Shown here in pieces: positions 1 to 5,796 of a stretch of 5,990 bases of DNA. The notes below the pieces were generated by a model. It searched no databases. It worked only from the letters and a program-made list of their open reading frames with translations, and was not told the origin of the DNA. Made by a program: the position numbers and the translations under genes. Positions within the stretch are counted from its first letter, which is position 1. Every line of letters begins with the position of its first letter. The DNA comes from SIG565 sp045650565. GTDB lineage: Bacteria; Bacillota; Clostridia; Oscillospirales; Acutalibacteraceae. The DNA is taken from positions 1 through 5,990 of the forward strand of contig JAZRRG010000035.1 in the NCBI GenBank assembly GCA_045650565.1, in the 5' to 3' direction.

Positions 1-3
1 ACC

Positions 4-32
4 ATTATACTTGGAGGTTTAATTCTTTCCAA
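4..32 (-). promoter_or_regulatory. Leftward sigma-A-type promoter pointing out of the window
   Basis: On the minus strand a TTGGAA -35 (27-32) is followed after exactly 17 nt by a perfect TATAAT -10 (4-9). Transcription would start just left of position 1, so the gene it serves lies outside the window. The perfect -10 and ideal spacing are seen directly; activity is inferred. Confidence 0.5.
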
Positions 33-41
33 TATTTCTTT

Positions 42-70
42 GTGGCTTGGCACTCGCCTCGCCACTTTTT
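42..70 (+). terminator. Hairpin followed by T-run (possible rightward terminator)
   Basis: GTGGC (42-46) pairs with GCCAC (61-65). Inside it, GGC (49-51) pairs with GCC (56-58) around an ACTC loop, with a 2x2 internal mismatch. TTTTT follows at 66-70. The form fits an intrinsic terminator for a rightward transcript entering from the left, but no gene end is visible before it. It could instead be a structured end of a mobile element. Confidence 0.4.
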
Positions 71-95
71 ATTGTAGCACTACTCTTTTTATCTT

Positions 96-121
96 CCCCC
101 AGTAGAACTGGGGGTTTATTT
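96..121 (+). terminator. Strong GC hairpin with T-rich tail
   Basis: CCCCCAGT (96-103) pairs perfectly with ACTGGGGG (107-114) around an AGA loop, and TTTATTT follows. An 8-bp, mostly G-C stem with a T-rich tail is a good rightward intrinsic terminator. It stands only 25 nt after another hairpin with a T-run, and no rightward gene is seen feeding it, so its role is uncertain. A structural end of an IS200/IS605-like element is an alternative that I cannot test here. Confidence 0.5.
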
Positions 122-142
122 CCACGTCTAAAGACACCAACG

Positions 143-172
143 AAAAAAGCTCCTTTTTAATAAAGGAGCTTT
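143..172 (-). terminator. Terminator of the small cysteine protein gene
   Basis: AAAGCTCCTTT (146-156) pairs with AAAGGAGCTTT (162-172), an 11-bp stem with a 5-nt loop. Read on the minus strand, the stem is followed by six T (148-143), the classic intrinsic form. The TAA stop of the leftward gene (173-171) runs into the stem. The other strand has only a weak T-tail (AATTTTG), so action is mainly leftward. Confidence 0.8.
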
Positions 173-341
173 AATTTTGCCGTCTTACAATTCCATATTC
201 ATCATCAAGCCGAAAGTACGGGCAGCTCTTAAACGTGCTCGATAAAAGCCGCACGTATTCATCCTCATCGAGATTAGCGACGCAAACGTATTCCTCGGTG
301 TGCTCATCCCAAATATAATTTACACAGTTTTCGCAGTTCAT
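171..341 (-). CDS. Small four-cysteine protein, DUF6472-like
   Basis: This is a 56-aa acidic protein. Visible features are an N-terminal CxxC (C3 and C6), a third cysteine in EEYVC (C20), the NLDEDE block (23-28), a fourth cysteine in SCPYF (C40) and a C-terminal DDEYGIVRRQN. From memory this pattern matches DUF6472, a family of small uncharacterised proteins in Clostridia; its function is unknown. Four cysteines suggest a metal-binding fold (inference). No signal peptide or membrane segment is seen, so it is probably cytosolic. The frame stays open upstream as far as 617, but that would run antisense through the start of lepA. The ATG at 341 is chosen because it gives the family N-terminus, is preceded by GGTG with 5-nt spacing, and lies just after an extended -10 promoter. 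The gene is monocistronic, divergent from lepA, and ends in its own terminator. Confidence 0.85.
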   Translation of the reverse strand: MNCENCVNYIWDEHTEEYVCVANLDEDEYVRLLSSTFKSCPYFRLDDEYGIVRRQN

Positions 342-356
342 ATTATCACCAAAAGC

Positions 357-384
357 ATTATACCATAATTTTTTCTCTTTGCAA
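357..384 (-). promoter_or_regulatory. Promoter of the small cysteine protein gene
   Basis: On the minus strand TTGCAA (379-384) lies 16 nt from a perfect TATAAT (357-362), with TGG directly before the -10 (extended -10). The predicted start near 350 coincides with the GGTGAT Shine-Dalgarno region (350-345), so the mRNA leader would be only about 10 nt long. Confidence 0.65.
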
Positions 385-388
385 ATTG

Positions 389-417
389 TTGTTTTCTGAT
401 AAAATTTATGATATATT
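389..417 (+). promoter_or_regulatory. Probable lepA operon promoter
   Basis: TTGTTT (389-394) is followed after 17 nt by TATATT (412-417), with TGA before it (extended -10). The -35 is weak, which is common with extended -10 promoters. The predicted start near 424 leaves a leader of about 27 nt containing the AGGAGA Shine-Dalgarno sequence (438-443). TAAAAT at 400-405 is a possible alternative -10. The region lies back to back with the leftward promoter, and the palindrome TTTGCAAA (378-385) sits between them. Confidence 0.5.
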
Positions 418-450
418 AGATATGATATTATTCTGTTAGGAGAAAAGCCA

Positions 451-2256
451 GTGTCATTTCCACTTGAAAATATAAGGAATTTTTGTATCATAGCACATAT
501 AGACCACGGCAAATCCACCCTTGCCGACCGTTTGCTTGAAAAAACAAGCTCGGTATCCTCCAGAGATATGGAGGCGCAAATACTCGACAGTATGGATTTG
601 GAAAGGGAGCGAGGCATTACAATAAAGTCACATGCAGTTACCCTTTATTACGATGCTGATGACGGTGAAAAATATGAGCTAAATTTAATAGACACACCCG
701 GTCACGTTGACTTTAACTATGAGGTTTCTCGGTCCCTTGCGGCGTGTGAGGGCGCATTGCTTATAGTTGATGCCTCTCAGGGCATCGAGGCGCAAACCCT
801 TGCCAACACATATTTAGCGGTTGACCACGGGCTTGAACTGTTGCCCGTTATAAATAAAATTGATTTGCCCTCTGCCGACCCCGAGCGAATAAAAAACGAG
901 ATTGAGGATATTATTGGCATACCTGCCGATAATGCACCTCTTGTATCGGCAAAAACGGGTGTTAATATTGAGCAGGTGCTTCAAAAAATCGTTACCGAAA
1001 TCCCCGCACCAAAAGGGGATAGGGATGCGCCGCTATCAGCCCTTATTTTTGACTCTTATTACGATGCTTATAAGGGTGTAATTGTGTATTTCCGTGTGGT
1101 TTCGGGTAAGATTTGCACAGGTGATAAAATTAAAATGATGGCAACGGGTGCAACCTTTGATGTCGTTGAGATTGGCAGAAAGAGTGCTACGGCGCTGATT
1201 CCGTGCGATTGCCTTGAGGCAGGAGAGGTTGGTTATCTTGCCGCATCCATAAAAACGGTGAGCGATGCTCGTGTTGGCGATACCATAACCTTAGAGGACA
1301 ACCCGACACCCGAGGCGCTTTCGGGTTACCGCAAGGTAAATCCCGTGGTATTTTGCGGTATTTATCCGGCTGACGGCGCACATTATGAGGATTTGCGAGA
1401 AGCGCTCGAAAAGCTTCAATTAAACGATGCCTCTTTACTTTACGAGCCCGAGACCTCAAAGGCATTGGGCTTTGGCTTCCGTTGCGGATTTTTAGGACTT
1501 TTGCATATGGAAATCATAGAGGAACGGCTTGAGAGGGAATATAACCTTGATATCATTACCACCGCACCGAGTGTTATTTATAAGTTTGAGCTCACAAGCG
1601 GTGAGGAAATCAGTGTTGATAACCCAACCAATTACCCCGACCCCGCAACGATATCCTCGGCATCCGAGCCGGTGGCAGAGGTTCATATCTATGCTCCAAG
1701 CGAATATGTTGGCGCAATTATGCAGCTGTGCGAGGAGCGTCGAGGCATATATACCGATATGAAGTATATGGGCGACCGTGTTGATATTCACTACATTATG
1801 CCCGTGGGCGAGATTATCTATGACTTTTTTGATGCCTTAAAATCTCGCACAAGGGGTTATGCATCCTACGATTACGAGATAAGCGGCTACAACAAATCCG
1901 ACCTTGTAAAGCTTGATGTTATGATAGCGGGTGATGTGGTAGATGCTTTGTCCTTTATAGTGTTTAGGGATAATGCGTATGCTCGGGCACGTCGAATCGC
2001 CGAAAAGCTAAAGGATTATATACCCCGTCAGCTTTTTGAGGTGCCCATACAGGTGGCTGTAGGCGGCAAAATTATAGCGAGAGAAACCGTTAAGGCAATG
2101 CGCAAGGATGTACTTGCAAAGTGCTATGGCGGTGATATAACACGAAAGAAAAAATTACTTGAAAAACAAAAAGAAGGCAAAAAACGCATGCGTAAGCTCG
2201 GCAGTGTTGAGGTTCCGCAGGAGGCGTGTATGGCGGTGCTCAAACTTGATGAATAA
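451..2256 (+). CDS. lepA: Elongation factor 4 (EF-4/LepA), translational GTPase
   Basis: The 601-aa length matches the usual EF-4 size of about 600. The GTPase motifs are intact and in order: G1 AHIDHGKST (15-23), switch I RERGITIK (52-59), G3 DTPGH (81-85), G4 NKID (135-138) and G5 SAK (166-168). The EF-G-like domains follow. The EF-4-specific basic C-terminal tail is present (GGDITRKKKLLEKQKEGKKR), then the PQEA motif near the end. Family knowledge: EF-4 is a ribosome-binding GTPase with proposed roles in back-translocation, rescue of stalled ribosomes under ionic stress and 30S biogenesis; it acts in the cytosol and can associate with the membrane. The GTG start at 451 is chosen because AGGAGA (438-443) stands 7 nt upstream and the protein then begins like other LepA proteins. 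It is first gene of an operon with the GH25 gene, which overlaps its last 8 nt. No damage or missing residue is seen. Confidence 0.98.
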   Translation: MSFPLENIRNFCIIAHIDHGKSTLADRLLEKTSSVSSRDMEAQILDSMDLERERGITIKSHAVTLYYDADDGEKYELNLIDTPGHVDFNYEVSRSLAACEGALLIVDASQGIEAQTLANTYLAVDHGLELLPVINKIDLPSADPERIKNEIEDIIGIPADNAPLVSAKTGVNIEQVLQKIVTEIPAPKGDRDAPLSALIFDSYYDAYKGVIVYFRVVSGKICTGDKIKMMATGATFDVVEIGRKSATALIPCDCLEAGEVGYLAASIKTVSDARVGDTITLEDNPTPEALSGYRKVNPVVFCGIYPADGAHYEDLREALEKLQLNDASLLYEPETSKALGFGFRCGFLGLLHMEIIEERLEREYNLDIITTAPSVIYKFELTSGEEISVDNPTNYPDPATISSASEPVAEVHIYAPSEYVGAIMQLCEERRGIYTDMKYMGDRVDIHYIMPVGEIIYDFFDALKSRTRGYASYDYEISGYNKSDLVKLDVMIAGDVVDALSFIVFRDNAYARARRIAEKLKDYIPRQLFEVPIQVAVGGKIIARETVKAMRKDVLAKCYGGDITRKKKLLEKQKEGKKRMRKLGSVEVPQEACMAVLKLDE

Positions 2257-3634
2257 AAACAAAAAAACAAACCCTAAAAAGCTATCAAAAAAAATGTATA
2301 ACTTCATTCGCAAACATATTGTAGCTTCTATAATTTCAGGGGTTTGTTTTTTGTTGTGTATAGTACTTTCAGTGCCTCTGATTTATGTTGTAAAGAACGG
2401 CTTTCAAATAGAAAAGCCCTACAACGAGGTTATCGCTGATACTGTTATTTCGGGCGGACAGGGTGATGGTGAGGAAATTATAGTGCCCGAGGTTGAAATT
2501 GCCGATGAAAATTCACTCGAGGACGCAGAAAATACAGACACAATAGAACAAGTCCAGCAAAGCGATGAAACCGCCGATTTGACTATATATGACTCGGTCA
2601 ATAAGATATTGACTACCCATTGGGAAGCCCTATCCTACGGTATTGATGTATCGAGTCATAACGGTAAAATTGATTGGAACAAGGTTGCCGCATCGGGTGT
2701 AGAGTTTGTTATGATTCGTTGCGGATACAGGGGCTATGTAACAGGGAAAATCGTTCAGGATGCCCGTTTTGAAGAAAACATACGGGGTGCCGCCGAGAAC
2801 GGAATTTCAATAGGCGTATATTTTTATTCAACCGCAATAAATGAGACCGAGGCAAGACAGGAAGCGGCTTGGGTGTGCAAAATATTAGGCGAAATGGAAG
2901 AAGAGGGAATAAAACTGCTGTTTCCCGTAGCATACGATTTTGAGGAATTCTTCAACAAGAACAAATCACGTGCCGAGAATTTAAGCCGTCAGCAGTTAAC
3001 CAAAAATACCATAGCATTTCTAAATCATATTTCGTTATCGGGGTATAACCCTATGTTATATGCGAGTAAGTCCTCGGTAACTGATTTTTGGGATTTTAAG
3101 GCGATAAAGGATTACGATTTTTGGTTGGCGCATTATGTCAAAAGCACCAATTATTCGGGAGAGTACGCAATGTGGCAGTACACGAGTAAGGGCAAGGTGA
3201 ACGGAATAAATGGATATACCGACCTTAACATATCGTTCTACCGATATGTATACCCCAGTGAACCCGTAGTGTGTGTCAACGATTCGGCGATAGTTTATAA
3301 CGGCTATAGCGGCAAGGCGGGCGAGGGCGGAATGCTCGCAGGCGGAGTTATCTATGAGCGAATAAGAACCCTCATTACAGGTTGGTCGGAGGTAAGATAT
3401 AACGGACTCATAGGTTATGTTAAAACCGATGAATTAAAGTTGGCGGAATTTACCGAGTGTGGCGACACACTAACCCTTGCTGCCGCCAAAAATGTATACT
3501 CGGTTGCCGTTGTTAACGATACATATAAAGTCGGCTCATTACCTGCAGGTAGTGTTATTACTGCTACAGCCACCTATAAAAACAAATGGTACGAATTTAT
3601 ATATAACGGCGAAAAAGCGTATATTAAGTGGTAG
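2249..3634 (+). CDS. Membrane-anchored GH25 muramidase-like protein with two SH3-like domains
   Basis: The product is 461 aa. A short lysine-rich cytosolic N-terminus precedes one membrane helix at about 24-48. An acidic linker (about 50-120) leads to a GH25 lysozyme domain (about 130-333) and then two SH3-like modules (about 340-400 and 405-461), which usually bind cell wall. GH25 landmarks are GIDVSSH (D133), the DxE pair in YDFEEF (D230 and E232, the latter the expected catalytic acid), MWQY (308-311) and GYTDLN (D325). Family knowledge: GH25 enzymes cut the MurNAc-GlcNAc beta-1,4 bond of peptidoglycan. The topology suggests a tethered cell-wall remodelling enzyme rather than a phage lysin (inference). 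The frame is open from 2159 inside lepA. ATG 2249 is preferred because it overlaps the lepA stop, which fits translational coupling, and begins a plausible anchored protein. Its own Shine-Dalgarno sequence is weak (GGTG, 10 nt upstream). ATG 2294 is a possible alternative start. Confidence 0.9.
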   Translation: MNKNKKTNPKKLSKKMYNFIRKHIVASIISGVCFLLCIVLSVPLIYVVKNGFQIEKPYNEVIADTVISGGQGDGEEIIVPEVEIADENSLEDAENTDTIEQVQQSDETADLTIYDSVNKILTTHWEALSYGIDVSSHNGKIDWNKVAASGVEFVMIRCGYRGYVTGKIVQDARFEENIRGAAENGISIGVYFYSTAINETEARQEAAWVCKILGEMEEEGIKLLFPVAYDFEEFFNKNKSRAENLSRQQLTKNTIAFLNHISLSGYNPMLYASKSSVTDFWDFKAIKDYDFWLAHYVKSTNYSGEYAMWQYTSKGKVNGINGYTDLNISFYRYVYPSEPVVCVNDSAIVYNGYSGKAGEGGMLAGGVIYERIRTLITGWSEVRYNGLIGYVKTDELKLAEFTECGDTLTLAAAKNVYSVAVVNDTYKVGSLPAGSVITATATYKNKWYEFIYNGEKAYIKW

Positions 3635-3665
3635 ACCGTATTTGTCGAAATATGAAGAAAATTTT

Positions 3666-3696
3666 AAAAGCACTTGAAGGAGTTCAAGTGCTTTTT
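3666..3696. terminator. Terminator of the lepA-GH25 operon, probably bidirectional
   Basis: AAAAGCACTTGAA (3666-3678) pairs perfectly with TTCAAGTGCTTTT (3683-3695), a 13-bp stem with a GGAG loop. TTTTT (3692-3696) lies at the rightward end and TTTT also follows on the minus strand. It stands 31 nt after the GH25 stop and 9 nt beyond the stop of the convergent gene, so it can serve both transcripts. Confidence 0.85.
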
Positions 3697-3704
3697 GAGT
3701 AACA

Positions 3705-4745
3705 TTAAAAGAATTTTGATGGTTTCTCAAGAGTAAACTCTATATTAGTACCAGATGTCATTGCCCACGAAAGAGGATTCAAGGATAAGAATTTTTCAAA
3801 GTTTTTGTTAGTTATGGTCCATCCGCGTCCCTTAAAGTCGTCTTTACTAAATTTGTAAAATTTCAAAAGGTCCCAGCATAACCAATCTTCTTCCCTGAAT
3901 TCCCAATTTATCATATTTCCCATTAGGGTGATAAATTTTTTTATACGGTTAACAGCTTCAGCGTTGATCTTTACAAGTCCATCGGTAGACGCTTCAATAT
4001 TATATGGCTCACCATCTTTTGAAGAGATCTTTAGGCGATCACCTCGTTCTTTTTTAAAGGTTAGTTTATCACGTTCTCTAAAGAACTCGTTCATCAATTG
4101 CATTGTGGTGTATACAGAATAAGATTTATTTTCGAATATTTGTTTTAATGGGTTCCAATCTTCATTTATTCTTAAAAACGATATCCAGTTAAGTACATTT
4201 TCAGGATAAGAAAATAAGACGCCAAAAACGCCGTCCGTAAAGTAAAGAGGAGGTATTGCACTTTCGTTGAATTGTATTTCGTAGATACCTGACTGGTGGT
4301 CTGCATAAGCAATGACGCTTATCAATAAATGAATGGTCGCAAGGGGGTATTTCAATCTAAAATCGTTTTTGCCGTCATAATTTCTTATTAAATTTGGTTG
4401 TATACAATTTTCGAATCCCGAAAAATCAAGTTCTTGGCGCTTATTATATTTAAGCATGTGGTGTCCAACACTTTTGATGGATTTTCTGAAAATCTCACCA
4501 TCCAAGAACACAATTTCTTTAGATAAAAATGTTTTATTTATAACACTTATTTTATCATCATAAAATCCAACAATCTTCCAGCCTCTCATTGCAGACATAA
4601 ACAGGCCACAAAGCAGACCATCGCTGTCGGGGCTTAAAACACAATAGCGGTTTCTTTCATTAATCCATGGATAATCACTTAAAATTTTATCAAAGTCTAT
4701 TTTTTCGCTATGCTTATCCTTTAATAGTTCTTCTATTTTTGACAT
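3705..4745 (-). CDS. Uncharacterised methyltransferase partner with DHH-phosphoesterase-like motifs
   Basis: I do not recognise this 346-aa protein with certainty. The N-terminal third resembles the start of DHH-family phosphoesterases: a hydrophobic strand running into SPDSDG (38-43), with D40, D42 and G43 like motif I. A second strand ends in VFLDGE (79-84, D82), and KSVGHHM follows (91-97) at the place of the DHH motif. Here the first Asp is Gly, so it may be inactive or use other metal ligands. The middle holds KYPLATIHLL (132-141) and YFTDGVFG (168-175), which look conserved in character. No signal peptide or clear membrane helix is seen, so it is probably cytosolic. The start is set by GAAGGA (4755-4760) 9 nt before ATG 4745; an upstream ATG at 4787 in the same frame lacks such support and lies deeper inside the methyltransferase. 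The 13-nt overlap with that gene implies co-translation. It could be a nuclease, a regulator or a modification accessory. It is AT-rich compared with lepA, which suggests transfer. Confidence 0.7.
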   Translation of the reverse strand: MSKIEELLKDKHSEKIDFDKILSDYPWINERNRYCVLSPDSDGLLCGLFMSAMRGWKIVGFYDDKISVINKTFLSKEIVFLDGEIFRKSIKSVGHHMLKYNKRQELDFSGFENCIQPNLIRNYDGKNDFRLKYPLATIHLLISVIAYADHQSGIYEIQFNESAIPPLYFTDGVFGVLFSYPENVLNWISFLRINEDWNPLKQIFENKSYSVYTTMQLMNEFFRERDKLTFKKERGDRLKISSKDGEPYNIEASTDGLVKINAEAVNRIKKFITLMGNMINWEFREEDWLCWDLLKFYKFSKDDFKGRGWTITNKNFEKFLSLNPLSWAMTSGTNIEFTLEKPSKFF

Positions 4746-5560
4746 TTCGGCACATCCTTCTCTATACGTTCTTTTGCCAAATCGCAATATTCCCTTGATA
4801 TGTCTATTCCAATATAATTTCTATTAAGAACTTTAGCCATAACTGCGGTTGAGCCGCATCCAACGAAAGGATCAAGAACAACACCGTCCTCGGGACAAAA
4901 GCATTGAATAAAATCAAAAGGTATTTTATCAGGGAAAACAGCAGGGTGCTTTCGCTTTAAAGCATTTTTATCACCCGCCATTAAATAGTCCCAAACGGTG
5001 CCACGGCATTTCATGGCATTTATTTCTCTTCTGACAATAGGGGTGGTGGTACCATCTGTCCTGCGATTTCCGCTTCCCGACATAATCTTCCCTCCATGCT
5101 TAGAAGGAATCTTTAAAGGATCTTTATTAAAGTATTGCGGTTTATATCCTTTGAGAAAGATTGGCATATACTCATGGTCTACTCTAAAACGATTTTTCCA
5201 CCAAGCACCCTCTGTGCCGTTTTTGCGATATATACATGTTTCAAACAATTTAAAACCAATATTATCGCACCAATCAACGATTGTCCTAAAAGAAGTAAGT
5301 GATTTTCCATAGTTTTTTGTTGAATCTTGAATAACCATCGCTACAATCCCACCATCTTTAAGAACCCGATATAACTCAGCACCAACGGAATGAAGATCTA
5401 CTGAAAAACCGTTATATTTTCGCAGATCATCATATGGAGGTGAAGTGACAACAAGATCAATAGAGTCGCTAGGCATATGCTTAAGTATTTCTGCGGCATC
5501 ACCACATATAATTGAGTTAAGAATATTTAAAGATTTCAAGCATTCAATATTCTTTGACAT
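4733..5560 (-). CDS. DNA methyltransferase, beta class (N4-cytosine or N6-adenine)
   Basis: This 275-aa amino-methyltransferase transfers a methyl group from S-adenosylmethionine to an exocyclic amino group in DNA. The motif order is that of the beta class. GDAAEILKHMP (20-30) and VVTSPPYDDLRKYN (37-50) form the catalytic motif IV region. A central target-recognition region follows (about 80-190, including WWKNRFRVDHEYMPIFLKG). HPAVFPDKIPFDFI (205-218) is motif X-like, and LDPFVGCGSTAVMA (229-242) is the SAM-binding motif I. GIDISREYCDLAKERI (251-266) ends the fold. The serine form SPPY is typical of N4-cytosine enzymes but also occurs in N6-adenine enzymes, so the modified base is not settled and the target is unknown. 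The length is normal for a solitary enzyme and all motifs are intact. ATG 5560 is preceded by AGGGGGA (5576-5570) with 9-nt spacing. It is first gene of a leftward pair. Confidence 0.92.
   Translation of the reverse strand: MSKNIECLKSLNILNSIICGDAAEILKHMPSDSIDLVVTSPPYDDLRKYNGFSVDLHSVGAELYRVLKDGGIVAMVIQDSTKNYGKSLTSFRTIVDWCDNIGFKLFETCIYRKNGTEGAWWKNRFRVDHEYMPIFLKGYKPQYFNKDPLKIPSKHGGKIMSGSGNRRTDGTTTPIVRREINAMKCRGTVWDYLMAGDKNALKRKHPAVFPDKIPFDFIQCFCPEDGVVLDPFVGCGSTAVMAKVLNRNYIGIDISREYCDLAKERIEKDVPKCQK
4755..4760 (-). promoter_or_regulatory. Shine-Dalgarno sequence inside the methyltransferase gene
   Basis: GAAGGA on the minus strand stands 9 nt before ATG 4745, inside the last codons of the methyltransferase. 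It decides the start of the partner gene in favour of 4745 over the upstream in-frame ATG at 4787, and shows that the two genes are arranged for joint translation. Confidence 0.65.
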
Positions 5561-5583
5561 TTAAATATATCCCCCTGCGAATT

Positions 5584-5613
5584 ATTTGACAAAATCATTG
5601 TATCATATCAAAT
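5584..5613. promoter_or_regulatory. Dyad over the methyltransferase promoter, possible operator
   Basis: ATTTGACA (5584-5591) and TATCAAAT (5606-5613) form an inverted repeat matching at 7 of 8 positions with a 14-nt gap. Its centre lies on the -10 element and one arm covers the predicted transcription start. A dimeric repressor could sit here, but no regulator gene is in the window and AT-rich DNA gives such dyads by chance. Confidence 0.3.
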
Positions 5614-5626
5614 CAATAAAAGTCAA
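5597..5626 (-). promoter_or_regulatory. Promoter of the methyltransferase-partner operon
   Basis: On the minus strand TTGACT (5621-5626, five of six consensus bases) is followed after 18 nt by TACAAT (5597-5602, five of six), with TGA before the -10. The predicted start near 5590 gives a leader of about 30 nt that contains the AGGGGGA Shine-Dalgarno sequence. Confidence 0.65.
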
Positions 5627-5682
5627 CAAAACCAAGGTAAGTTTAATTTAATGTTTAAAAATAAAGAATGTGAAGTATCAAT

Positions 5683-5760
5683 ACTTATTATTTCTTACTC
5701 TCCAAAAATCCCTTTCAAACTTTATTCGAGGTAAGAGTGAAGAAGTAAGAGGTAATAAGT
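5683..5760 (+). repeat. Long imperfect inverted repeat in non-coding DNA
   Basis: Positions 5683-5699 can pair with 5744-5760 as an uninterrupted 17-bp stem in a rightward transcript if two G-U pairs are allowed; the arms start with ACTTATTA and end with TAATAAGT. The loop is 44 nt. In the leftward transcript those two pairs become A-C mismatches. No promoter or gene that would use it was found. The stretch 5627-5682 to its left shows nothing further. Confidence 0.5.
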
Positions 5761-5796
5761 AAAAATCCCGCCCACTTACGTGAACGGGATTTTTGG
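5702..5796. repeat. Inverted near-copy of the tRNA 3' end and terminator start
   Basis: Positions 5702-5717 match the reverse complement of 5781-5796 at 15 of 16 bases, sharing CCAAAAATCCC then TTCA after one mismatch. The right copy is the CCA end of tRNA-Leu plus the first bases of its terminator. The copies are inverted, unlike the direct repeats left by tRNA-targeting integrases. The left copy could be a relic of another tRNA terminator or of a rearrangement. Confidence 0.5.
5761..5794 (-). terminator. Terminator of tRNA-Leu
   Basis: AAAAATCCCG (5761-5770) pairs with CGGGATTTTT (5785-5794). In the leftward transcript two G-U pairs and a CAC/GTG pair extend this to a 15-bp stem closed by a GUAA tetraloop of GNRA type, with a five-T tail at 5765-5761. 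It begins at the last base of the encoded CCA. The A and T runs make it symmetrical, so it could also act rightward. Confidence 0.85.

Noticed and set aside
1..105. Rightward hydrophobic frame open from the left edge to a TAG at 103-105
   Set aside because: It runs through the hairpin and T-run at 42-70 and over the outward promoter; 34 residues without recognisable features are most likely chance.
342..617. N-terminal extension of the small leftward gene to 148 aa
   Set aside because: It would run antisense across the start of lepA and through both promoters. The CxxC N-terminus of the 56-aa form, its promoter and its Shine-Dalgarno sequence all support the start at 341.
1187..1791. Antisense open frames within lepA (1187-1465 and 1492-1791)
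   Set aside because: Shadow frames opposite a well-conserved gene, with no ribosome-binding site or recognisable protein.
2159..2248. Extended N-terminus of the GH25 protein inside lepA
   Set aside because: The extra 30 residues are an out-of-frame reading of the basic lepA tail; the natural anchored protein starts at 2249.
4746..4787. Upstream start of the DHH-like protein
   Set aside because: No good Shine-Dalgarno sequence there, while GAAGGA stands 9 nt before ATG 4745.
4998..5312. Rightward open frame inside the methyltransferase gene
   Set aside because: Antisense to intact methyltransferase motifs and without a ribosome-binding site or family resemblance.
5683..5796. CRISPR array or T-box leader in the non-coding stretch
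   Set aside because: There is no regularly spaced repeat, and no T-box or specifier-type motif or downstream biosynthesis gene; only inverted repeats and the tRNA terminator are present.
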